Source: Candidatus Atribacteria bacterium
GTDB lineage: Bacteria > Atribacterota > Atribacteria > Atribacterales > Atribacteraceae
Assembly (NCBI GenBank): GCA_026390275.1
Contig: JAPLGF010000264.1
Location: 1-6,506 of the forward strand
Length of the DNA stretch: 6,506 nt
Direction: 5' to 3'
The stretch's first letter is position 1, and every line of letters begins with the position of its first letter. Of this stretch, positions 1 to 5,946 are shown one piece after another. Under the pieces are notes generated by a model. It was given only the letters and a program-made list of their open reading frames with translations. It did no database searches and was not told where the DNA came from. The translations under genes and the position numbers were made by a program.

Positions 1-135
1 CAGGACAAAGCAGATGAGGAGAAGAATCAGTAGGAAAAAGAAATATTGCTCCAGTCGCTGTCCCGGCACCTTTCGGTTGGTGGAAACCGGCTGTTTTTTT
101 TGAGTCCCCGTTTTTTTACTGTTCCGGTGTGACAT
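1..135 (-). CDS. N-terminus of an unidentified single-pass or multi-pass membrane protein, cut by the window edge
   Basis: An open frame of 45 codons runs leftwards from an ATG at 135-133 off the window edge without a stop. Residues 1-30 are hydrophilic and rich in Lys, Arg, Gln and Ser (begins MSHRNSKKTG). Residues from about 31 onward (YFFFLLILLLICFVL) form the start of a strong transmembrane helix, so the basic N-terminus should lie in the cytoplasm. An in-frame TGA lies eight codons upstream of ATG (reading TGA GGA AGG GAA and on), so translation cannot begin further out. The purine-rich GAGGAAGGG lies about 8 bases before the ATG and can act as ribosome binding site. A short basic tail followed by one helix is seen in divisome proteins of the FtsL/DivIC/FtsB type and in many other membrane proteins. 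The visible part does not decide between them. Confidence 0.55.
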   Translation of the reverse strand, partial: MSHRNSKKTGTQKKQPVSTNRKVPGQRLEQYFFFLLILLLICFVL

Positions 136-234
136 TTTCTCTTCCCTTCCTCACCAATTGTTTCCTCCTTCCAATGTTTCCCCCCTCTTTCGAAAACTCT
201 TTTCACCGTCCTCAAGGCAGTGACCAGACGACCA

Positions 235-249
235 TGCCAGTTCCTGGCA
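235..249. other. Short GC-rich inverted repeat (6-bp stem, 3-base loop)
   Basis: TGCCAG, loop TTC, CTGGCA is a perfect inverted repeat in the spacer between the substrate-binding protein gene and the membrane protein at the left edge. No T-tract follows on either strand, so it is not a textbook intrinsic terminator. It could still be a weak transcript-end structure or an operator for the leftward gene. Confidence 0.3.
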
Positions 250-284
250 CCATCAAGGGAGAAAAACAAAAACACTTCTCACTG

Positions 285-347
285 TCTTTCCCAATTTCAC
301 AGTTCTTCCCCTTTTCACCACTCACTACTCACTTTTCATTACTCCCT
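285..347. repeat. Degenerate heptanucleotide tandem repeat (plus-strand consensus near ACTCACT)
   Basis: Read in steps of seven, 306-347 gives TTCCCCT, TTTCACC, ACTCACT, ACTCACT, TTTCATT, ACTCCCT. Weaker units continue to the left to about 285. On the minus strand this reads as repeated AGTGAGT-like purine-rich units. Two central copies are identical and the others differ at two to four positions. The array crosses the stop codon (329-331) of the substrate-binding protein gene, so its last codons lie inside the repeat. Short 7-bp arrays of this kind are known from several bacterial genomes. I see no sign that this one is coding or that it is a CRISPR array. Confidence 0.5.
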
Positions 348-1500
348 GTACTTTCAGGGTGGGTTTTCCAGAGGAATATCTCATCGGCCACCAGGAGAAT
401 GTCAAAGGGAATTTTATAACCGATCTGGTCAGCGACGTCGAAGTTGAGGGCAATATGGGGAGTATCGACGAAAACCTGTTCCAGATCTTCCGGAGGGGTG
501 CCCCGTAAAACCCGGACCATGGTTTCTGCCCCAAACCGGCCCATCTCCCGAAAATCAGAGTGAGAGACCGAGAGAAGGGCCCCATTTTTTACTTCTTCGG
601 TTCCCAACTGGGAAAAAACCGGGATCTTTTTTTCGTAGAAGGGTGCCAGGAGTTCCGGAAGCCAGGTAACATCGAGCGAAGCCACCGTGAGGAACATGGC
701 ATCAACCTCTAAAGCCAGTTCCCGATGGGCTTTCAACACCTCCTGGTAGTACCGTTCCCGGTCATCCGGGCTTTTTGGTTCGTCCACCAGGCGACGCACC
801 ACCCAAAATCCCCGCTCTTTCGCCACCGCCTCCACATCGGTAACAGCAGCATAGGTCCGCCCCACCGTTGAATCCTCATAGACCATTCCCATCTTCTGAA
901 AATGGAAGAGATCAAAGAACACTTCTACCTGTCGGCGGAAGCGATCCGGATCCATGTGAGCCCAGACATTCTGGTGTCCGGAGCGATCCACTGCCTGGAC
1001 GATCCCGGCTCGGCATTGCTGGTGGAAAAAACCAGGGTGGAAACCGGTGGCTCCTTCTTGGTGATCAGGAGACCGGCCCGGGTCCCCATCACCAGCAGGA
1101 GATCAATGTCTTTCCCATCCTGCAAACGGGTGAGGATCGTCGCCTGAGCGTCCGGTGTGAGTTCCGAGAGAGTGTAATGGGCGTCGGGGACACATTCGAG
1201 AGAGGGACCAATATCATGGGTAGCGAGCCATTCCCACATCCGGCTCGTGTCTCCCTGCCCCTCCTGGAACGGCATCTCCGGGATCCCGGTCATCCAGCCC
1301 AATGCCCCAAGACCCTCCAGCAGGGCATGAAGGGTAAAAGCATAATTCACAAACGGCTCGCTCTCACAATACCCGATCCGCCACTTTTTTCCCTCATTGA
1401 GAACTGGAGAAAGATCCGTTCCCGGATTCGCCCAGGAACAGAGACCGATAGCAAAGACCATCATGAGACCGAGAAGCACAGACTGTTTAAACCGTTTCAA
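329..1500 (-). pseudogene. ABC transporter substrate-binding protein (PF04392-like), frameshifted
   Basis: This would be a periplasmic or exported binding protein that delivers a small solute to an ABC importer; the solute cannot be read from sequence. It starts at TTG 1500 with GGAGG at 1514-1510. Residues 1-25 form a signal peptide (KRFK, hydrophobic VLLGLMMVFAIGL, likely cleavage after SWA). The first lobe follows from about residue 40 (WRIGYCESEPFVNYAFTLHA) through DIDLLLVMGTRAG. The second lobe includes VDRSGHQNVWAHMDPDRFRR, GMVYEDSTVGRTYAA, PVFSQLGTEEVKNGALLS and PHIALNFDVADQIGY. The reading frame changes near 1010-1012: STSNA is read in one frame and AGIVQAVDRSGHQNVWAH in the next. Adding one base (or four) restores a protein of about 390 residues, complete at both ends. 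No permease or ATPase gene is adjacent. Whether the indel is a true mutation or a sequencing error cannot be told from one sequence. Confidence 0.85.
1010..1012 (-). other. Frameshift point in the substrate-binding protein gene
   Basis: On the minus strand the codons AGC AAT GCC (1020-1012) continue the upstream frame. The bases GA (1011-1010) are followed by GCC GGG ATC GTC in the new frame. Family members have a few residues between the Ser-Thr-Ser and Ala-Gly-Ile motifs here, so loss of 1 or 4 bases explains the break best. No slippery heptamer is present that would suggest programmed frameshifting. Confidence 0.75.
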
Positions 1501-1560
1501 AAAGAGCCCCCTCCATTGACCTGCTGGATGAAATTTTCTCTATCATAAATATGTACATTG

Positions 1561-1572
1561 GTTATTGATAAC
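1561..1572. promoter_or_regulatory. Perfect palindrome upstream of the substrate-binding protein gene, possible operator
   Basis: GTTATTGATAAC is a perfect 12-bp palindrome. Flanking bases extend it to an approximate match between TTGGTTAT and ATAACAA. It lies about 60 bases upstream of the TTG start at 1500, in the 223-bp spacer between that gene and the kinase. On the minus strand a TATGAT hexamer follows at about 1547-1542 and could be a -10 element, though no -35 box sits at good spacing. Binding of a regulator is inferred from symmetry and position alone. Confidence 0.3.
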
Positions 1573-1723
1573 AAATTTTGGTTCTTCCGGTATTTCTATG
1601 GGTAAAGATTTAAACCGCCACCATGAAAGAGAATGGCAATTCGGTAATTCTATTTTTTTATTATTGTGTGGGGTTGTTGATTAAAATTCAAGACTCACCC
1701 ACAAAAAAGACGGAAGAAGCTAT

Positions 1724-3229
1724 TTATTTAATCCGTCGGTTCACATCTTTCAGGGCAAAGTAGATATCCCGGTAAATCGCAAACCGTTCACGATAAAAAT
1801 CGTATCGGACAAGGTCCGGATCACAGGTGGATTTCACCCGGATCATCCCCTCGGTAGCCTGGCGGAAAGAGGAGTACGCCCCATCGCCCACTGCTGCCAG
1901 CATGGCCGCTCCCATGACACTGCCATCCTCATAATCCAGGTTCTTCACTGGTTTTCCCAGGATATCCGCCCGGATCTGCAACCAGAAGGAAGAACGTGAA
2001 CATCCCCCCACTGCCCGGATTTCATGGAAATGGATCCCTTGTTTCTCAAAGAGCTCGATACTGATCAATTGCTCGAAGACCACAGCCTCACAAATCGCTC
2101 GGATGATCTCCCCCTTATCGGTATGGAGAGTCATCCCCACGATCGCCCCCTTAGAGAAGGCATCGATATAGGGAGTCCCGCTCCCCACCCAGTGGGGGAG
2201 ACCGAACATATGGGCAGGTTCCCGGCGGGCCTGACTCAAAAGGATTTCATAGGAGTTCCGACCGGTTTTTGTCTCCTCTTCCCACGCCTCCTGCCCAAAC
2301 TGATCCCGATACCAGCGTAAAAGGAGCCCCCCGGTCTGGTTGAGAGTGGCAAGAAGATATTTATGAGGAAGCACATGACTGTAACAGGAAAAATTGTGGG
2401 GTTCAATTTTCTGAGCAACGGAATGATCATCGACCGGGACACTGAATATCTCGGCCGTTCCCATGTTATCACTGGCTACTCCTTCCTGGATGGAGCCTGC
2501 TCCCAACGGCGCACAACATTGATCATGCCCACCCATCACCAGCTTGAGATCCGGTGGAAGTCCCAGTTCATCGGCTACCGGCTTTCTGACCGTCCCGATG
2601 ACTGTCCCGGACGGACAACATACCGCCAGCTGTTCCGGCGTTATTTCCAGGAAGTCGAGGAGATGACCCGACCACTCCTGCGTATCGATATCGAAGAGCA
2701 TGGTCTTGCAGGCCATGGAATAGTCGGTAACCGGGAGACCACCCAGTTTCCAGAAGATGAAATCTTCGTAGAGTAAAAATTTCTCCGTCAGTTTAAAAAT
2801 CTCAGGCTGGTGGCGTTTCACCCAAAAGATTTTACTCAACGAAGTAATGGGATGAAGGGGAACTCCAGAAAGATGGAGGAGTTCCTCAGCCCCAAATTGT
2901 CGGGATAGGATCTCACATTCCTCCACTGCCCGCATATCCATTCCCAAGATCGTGGGTCGGAGAATCTTCCCCTTACTATCAACAAAAATAACCGCTTCTC
3001 CCTGCGCAGAAATAGCCAGGGCCCGCGGTTCCTGGGTGGCATGAAACACGGCTTCTCTGACAATTTCCTTCACCAGACTCCACACCATCTCCGAATCTTG
3101 TTCCGCCCATCCCGGAAAGGGATTGGAAAATCCATACTCCCGCGCAGCCGAAGACAAAACCCGCCCCTTATCATCAAACACACACGCCTTACACCGCGTG
3201 GTCCCCACATCAAGACCTAAATAGGACAC
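1724..3229 (-). CDS. FGGY-family carbohydrate kinase, xylulokinase-like
   Basis: A cytoplasmic kinase that transfers the gamma-phosphate of ATP to a sugar, most likely a ketose such as xylulose; the exact substrate is not fixed by sequence. Starting at GTG 3229 gives 501 residues, normal for FGGY kinases (about 480-530). Motifs in this numbering: the N-terminal phosphate-binding loop LGLDVGTTRCK (4-14), GMDMRA (96-101), the catalytic base region MGGHDQ with Asp about 236, DNMGTAE (254-260), and the C-terminal adenosine-binding loop AVGGCSRSSFW (406-416), where Cys replaces the usual third Gly. GGAGG at 3242-3238 lies 8 bases before the GTG; an ATG five codons upstream (3244) overlaps this site and lacks a good site of its own. 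The dehydrogenase stop lies 26 bases upstream, so the two are co-transcribed. I see no internal stop or frameshift, and it is the only unbroken metabolic gene here. Confidence 0.88.
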   Translation of the reverse strand: MSYLGLDVGTTRCKACVFDDKGRVLSSAAREYGFSNPFPGWAEQDSEMVWSLVKEIVREAVFHATQEPRALAISAQGEAVIFVDSKGKILRPTILGMDMRAVEECEILSRQFGAEELLHLSGVPLHPITSLSKIFWVKRHQPEIFKLTEKFLLYEDFIFWKLGGLPVTDYSMACKTMLFDIDTQEWSGHLLDFLEITPEQLAVCCPSGTVIGTVRKPVADELGLPPDLKLVMGGHDQCCAPLGAGSIQEGVASDNMGTAEIFSVPVDDHSVAQKIEPHNFSCYSHVLPHKYLLATLNQTGGLLLRWYRDQFGQEAWEEETKTGRNSYEILLSQARREPAHMFGLPHWVGSGTPYIDAFSKGAIVGMTLHTDKGEIIRAICEAVVFEQLISIELFEKQGIHFHEIRAVGGCSRSSFWLQIRADILGKPVKNLDYEDGSVMGAAMLAAVGDGAYSSFRQATEGMIRVKSTCDPDLVRYDFYRERFAIYRDIYFALKDVNRRIK

Positions 3230-3237
3230 TGATAAAG

Positions 3238-3242
3238 CCTCC
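3238..3242 (-). promoter_or_regulatory. Ribosome binding site that decides the kinase start
   Basis: GGAGG on the minus strand lies 8 bases before GTG 3229-3227. It uses the G of the ATG at 3244, so the two candidate starts are mutually awkward. Sequence before that ATG shows no Shine-Dalgarno motif. Starting at GTG also removes five residues that precede the conserved YLGLDVGTT opening of FGGY kinases. Confidence 0.6.
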
Positions 3243-3255
3243 ATCGCTGTTCAAT

Positions 3256-4234
3256 CTAAACTTGAATGGTAAAATCTCCTGGTTTCAGGACTACCTTGAG
3301 GGCGTCACCCCGCAAAAGGGCATCGATCCCTTCCTGAAATCGTTCCAGCGGTAAAAGATGGGTGATGTATTCACGGGCGTGAATTTTCTTCTCTGCAATC
3401 ATACGAATCGAAAGAACGTGATGCCGGGGAGAAAAGGAGAAAGCCCCCATGACGTGAATCCCGCGATAATGGATCAGGTTGGTGGAGAGTGGTACTTCGG
3501 ACACGTCCGGGGGAAGTCCTCCGAAGAGAAGCACCCGTCCGCCTTTACAGGCCATATGAATCGCTTCCTGCTGTGCTTTCGCAGAAGGACAGGCCACTAT
3601 TACCACCTGGGCACCCCATCCGCCGGTGAAATCGACGACGCGATCCACATGTGAACCATTTTCATCACTTTTTATGAGGAGATCGGGGTGGAACCTTTCT
3701 GCTCTCCGAAGCCTCGATTCCTGGACATCCACCATGATTACCCGGGAGGCACCCCGCGCCCGGGCCACCTCCAGATGTAAACAGCCCACCGGCCCCGCCC
3801 CGATAACTACCACGGTCTCCCCCAATGTCGTTCCCGCCCCCTCATGGGCATTGATACAGGATGACGCCGGTTCGGAGAGGGTAGCTTCTTCAAAAGAGAC
3901 TTCCCCAGGCAGGTGGTGAATTCTGACAGAGATAAAAAACACTCTGCCGACAATAATAACACGTTCCGCAATACACCGGGGGAGCCACTGCCACTCTTTC
4001 TCCCGGTAAAAATCCCACTACTCCCTCCCCCAACTCGGCCACCACTCCGGCAATCTCATGGCCTATAATCCAGGGTGGGGTTACCCGGGAATGGCCGTAC
4101 CGATAGGTCCGCAGGTCCGAACCGCAAAACCCACAAGTTTCCACCTTCACCAAGAGCCCACCTCGTTCACAAACCGGACGGGAGACCTCCCGGATTTCCA
4201 TTTTTCCTGGTTCCACAAAGACCAGCGCCTTCAA
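3256..4234 (-). pseudogene. Zinc-dependent medium-chain dehydrogenase (polyol/threonine/sorbitol type), internal deletion and frameshift
   Basis: An intact relative would be a cytoplasmic NAD(P)-dependent enzyme oxidising a secondary alcohol of a sugar or polyol. It starts at TTG 4234, with GGAGG at 4248-4244. The N-terminal part has the catalytic-zinc Cys37 (ETCGFCGSD), the GHE motif (58-60) and all four structural-zinc cysteines (89, 92, 95, 103 in CGTCYYC...LC). The C-terminal part, in another frame, has VSFEEATLSEP, the Rossmann loop VVVIGAGPVG, and an acidic residue (VDVQ) for cofactor ribose. At about 3917-3922 the frame jumps directly from LCQN to HHLPGEVSFEE. About 22-25 residues normally present here, including the GG(F/Y)AEY segment, are missing. 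The two parts sum to 325 residues against a usual 345-350. The upstream frame ends at a TGA at 3890. Activity is very unlikely. Its start overlaps the regulator stop by four bases. Confidence 0.85.
3917..3922 (-). other. Deletion junction in the dehydrogenase gene
   Basis: Here the frame carrying the structural-zinc lobe ends its family match and the frame carrying the Rossmann domain begins. The lost segment is inferred as about 22-25 codons with a length not divisible by three, from comparison with the remembered layout of medium-chain dehydrogenases. A six-base EcoRI-like GAATTC spans the junction, which is a coincidence unless the DNA was cloned. Confidence 0.6.
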
Positions 4235-4511
4235 CGCAACCGGCCTCCTTCCTCTTGATAGAGTTTTTCTCTCCGGATGAGTTCCCGGGCAGTTTCTTCA
4301 TCAGTCACCAGGATTCTGGTGAAGTGTCCATGCAAAGCCCCCAGGAGGGCATCAATCTTAAACGGTCCTCCGGAGAGAGAGATAGTGTTCGGCATATCCC
4401 GGAGTTCTTCGAGCGAAAGCGCCGATGGAGCTCCAGGTCCAAAATGCAACCCTGGATATCATAGATAAAAAAATCGTCGAATGGAATGGGGTTTTGATAC
4501 AATGAACGCAC
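4231..4511 (-). pseudogene. C-terminal remnant of a SorC/DeoR-like sugar-binding transcriptional regulator
   Basis: The family binds a sugar or sugar phosphate through its C-terminal domain and controls a neighbouring catabolic operon through an N-terminal helix-turn-helix. Only the last 72 codons (4449-4231) match: ALSLEELRDMPNTISLSGGP, a Lys-Ile-Asp-Ala-Leu stretch, and ILVTDEETARELI, the typical ending of SorC-type effector domains. Just upstream, in another frame, IYDIQGCILD resembles the preceding Gly-Asp-Ile strand, so a further frameshift lies near 4445-4450. That frame closes at a TGA at 4517-4515. Full-length members have about 310-330 residues, so roughly three quarters, including the DNA-binding domain, is gone. 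The DUF362 gene and its promoter now occupy the place. The stop overlaps the dehydrogenase start (TTGA, 4234-4231), pointing to an old translationally coupled operon. Confidence 0.75.
4495..4503 (+). promoter_or_regulatory. Possible extended -10 promoter of the DUF362 gene
   Basis: TGATACAAT fits the extended -10 pattern TGN followed by a TATAAT-like hexamer (5 of 6). It would give a leader of about 35 bases before ATG 4546. No convincing -35 box lies 17 bases upstream, which extended -10 promoters can tolerate. The element sits inside the regulator remnant. Confidence 0.35.
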
Positions 4512-4532
4512 TTTTCAAAAACCTTACGGGGC

Positions 4533-4538
4533 AGGAGG
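4533..4538 (+). promoter_or_regulatory. Ribosome binding site of the DUF362 gene
   Basis: AGGAGG, a full match to the anti-Shine-Dalgarno core, lies 7 bases before ATG 4546. It fixes the start of the DUF362 gene and shows that the gene was once translated efficiently. Confidence 0.75.
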
Positions 4539-4545
4539 AGCAGAT

Positions 4546-5623
4546 ATGGGACAGGTGAGCATTGTACGCAGCCAGCAAAATCTCAAGGATAGTCTTATCC
4601 AAGCCCTGGAGTTGATTGGAGGTATTTCAAGATATTTCCATAAAAATGACCGTGTTCTATTGAAACCCAATCTCAATGGAAAGGAAGGCACCTCCAGTCA
4701 AGCGGTGGTGGAAGCATTGATGCAGCTCCTGCTCGATTTTCCGGTCCGTTCCCGCGCCGGTCCGTTCCCTCGCCATCGGTGAATCAACATTCGGAAATTA
4801 CCACACGACTCATACCTGTTTTCAACAAACTGGCTTTTTGGAACTCACCAAGACCTATCACCTCCCCCTTTTCAACTTCAATCAATCCGAGTCGATTCGG
4901 GTCCCGGTCCCTCACCCCCTGGTCCTGGAAAGCATCCCCATCGCCAGAGAATATTTTGCAGTAGACACCATCATCAATATTCCGGTCATGAAAGTCCACT
5001 ATGCTACCGGGATCACCTTAGCACTCAAAAACCTGAAGGGGTTTCTACCACCTGAAGAAAAGAAACATTTCCATGAAATCGGTTTGGATCAAGCTATCGT
5101 TGACCTCAACAACACCATTACCACTCACCTTACCATCATCGATGCTATCCAGGGCATGGAAAAAATGGGTCCACACGGCGGTGACCCCGTTTTACTCAAT
5201 CTGGTCATGGCTGGGGAAAAGAACTGGGAAGTCGATTATGTCGGAATGAAAATCATGGGGTATTCCCTTCCGGAAGTGCGACACCTCCAATATTACCTGG
5301 AATCAAATGGCATTAGTGCAAAAAGAATTGAAGAGATCGAGATCCTGGGTGAACCCATCGAAAGTGTCCGCTACCCCTTCAAAAAAGTTACGGTGGACAC
5401 CATCATCCCCTGTACTTTCCTCGAGGGACCTCCCATCTCCCCCATCGATATCTTCCTCGGTTCCCTCCTCCCCGATCCCCTTCCTGCCAACCCTCTCCGC
5501 CTCTCCTTCGGGAACTGCTGCCTCCGTCAGTCCCATTCCTCCCTCTCCATCCCCGGATGCCCTCCCTACCCTTTTGAACTCAATTCGATTCTAAAACGAA
5601 ACCTGTTAATGAGAAAAAAGTGA
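4546..5623 (+). pseudogene. DUF362-family protein, frameshifted by a 16-bp tandem duplication
   Basis: DUF362 proteins are of unsettled function, some carrying iron-sulfur clusters. From ATG 4546 the first 65 codons fit the family (DRVLLKPNLNGKEGTSSQAV, then EALMQLLLDF). The frame then runs to a TGA at 4780. The rest continues in the +1 frame: VRSLAIGESTFGNYHTTH, DTIINIPVMKVHYATGITLA with LKNLKGF, IDAIQGMEKMGPHGGDP, and a C-terminus ending GNCC...PGCPPYPFE, with a stop at 5623. Removing one of the two copies of the 16-bp repeat at 4741-4772 joins the frames exactly (LLLDF-PVRSLAIGEST) and gives a 353-residue protein of ordinary length. No CxxCxxC cluster is seen; cysteines occur only singly or as NCC and GCPP. 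The gene diverges from the dehydrogenase-kinase operon. A restart at ATG 4838 would make 261 residues, but no ribosome binding site is evident there. Confidence 0.85.
4741..4772 (+). repeat. 16-bp imperfect tandem duplication causing a frameshift
   Basis: 4741-4756 is CCGGTCCGTTCCCGCG and 4757-4772 is CCGGTCCGTTCCCTCG, so the copies match at 15 of 16 positions. Sixteen is one more than a multiple of three, so the second copy shifts the DUF362 frame. Deleting one copy rebuilds a family-like sequence through the junction. Confidence 0.9.
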
Positions 5624-5751
5624 CGGGGGCGTGACCAATATCATTTCAACTGGATTTTCAAACAAGCCCCTATGAGATTTCCCGCATGAATTCATTTCCT
5701 TTCAAAATATGATAACATTAAACAGGTTTGGAAAGGAACCAAGGAAAATTT

Positions 5752-5771
5752 GTAGTACACTTATGAACTAC
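5752..5771. promoter_or_regulatory. 20-bp imperfect palindrome, possible operator
   Basis: GTAGT and ACTAC are perfect inverted arms, with a further CA/TG pair inside, one mismatched pair between them and a four-base centre. On the plus strand TTGGAA (near 5728-5733) and TGTAGT lie 17 bases apart and are weak -35 and -10 candidates, the latter overlapping the left arm. A protein bound here could block transcription toward the right-hand gene. Equally, it may be a chance hairpin. Confidence 0.3.
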
Positions 5772-5882
5772 TATTTAAAACGGTTCGGTGCGATTTTCTC
5801 GTTTACTAAAAGGAAAACCAATCATGCCAGCCCCTATCGTCAACAGAGAAGTGGAAAGTTGATTTACTTTGAAACCCTATAG

Positions 5883-5919
5883 TTTTTTTTCGTTGATTTT
5901 TTTTCACATTTTTTATTTT
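5883..5919. other. Cluster of T-tracts upstream of the right-hand membrane protein gene
   Basis: Three runs of T (8, 8 and 6 bases, the last followed by A and four more T) have centres 11 to 14 bases apart. Repeated tracts near helical phase can bend DNA and often lie close to promoters. No stem precedes them, so a terminator on the plus strand is unlikely. Confidence 0.35.
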
Positions 5920-5946
5920 ATGGTCATTGGCTTTTTCCGGTGAGAA

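Larger units (their letters stand above)
5624..5946. other. 323-bp intergenic region without a supported gene
   Basis: This AT-richer spacer separates the DUF362 gene from the rightmost gene. It contains the palindrome at 5752-5771 and the T-tracts at 5883-5919. GGGGC near 5626-5631 and GCCCC near 5667-5671 could pair across a loop of nearly 40 bases, but no T-run follows, so I do not call a terminator. Short open frames (5763-5882, 39 codons; 5824-5862, 12 codons) have no family likeness. Confidence 0.5.

Noticed and set aside
27..275. 82-codon minus-strand frame at the left edge
   Set aside because: Its first half lies in spacer and its second half is another frame of the basic, helix-forming N-terminus that starts at 135; the composition is unlike a protein.
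285..347. CRISPR array
   Set aside because: Units of seven bases without spacers; this is a simple tandem repeat.
1005..1015. Programmed ribosomal frameshift in the binding protein
   Set aside because: No slippery heptamer or following structure is seen, and the family is not known for recoding.
868..1548. 226-codon plus-strand frame opposite the substrate-binding protein
   Set aside because: It is antisense to a clear family match and its own translation has no recognisable domain.
1650..1710. Possible hairpin TGTGGG/CCCACA after the kinase stop as an intrinsic terminator
   Set aside because: The loop is about 26 bases and on the transcribed minus strand it is followed by A-rich rather than T-rich sequence.
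2363..2776. 137-codon plus-strand frame opposite the kinase
   Set aside because: Shadow of the conserved kinase frame; no ribosome binding site or domain of its own.
5824..5862. 12-residue frame (MPAPIVNREVES) behind AAAAGGA
   Set aside because: Too short to support; it might be the start of a deleted gene, but nothing downstream continues it.
5763..5882. 39-codon plus-strand frame in the spacer
   Set aside because: No ribosome binding site at good distance and no family likeness; the start lies inside the palindrome.
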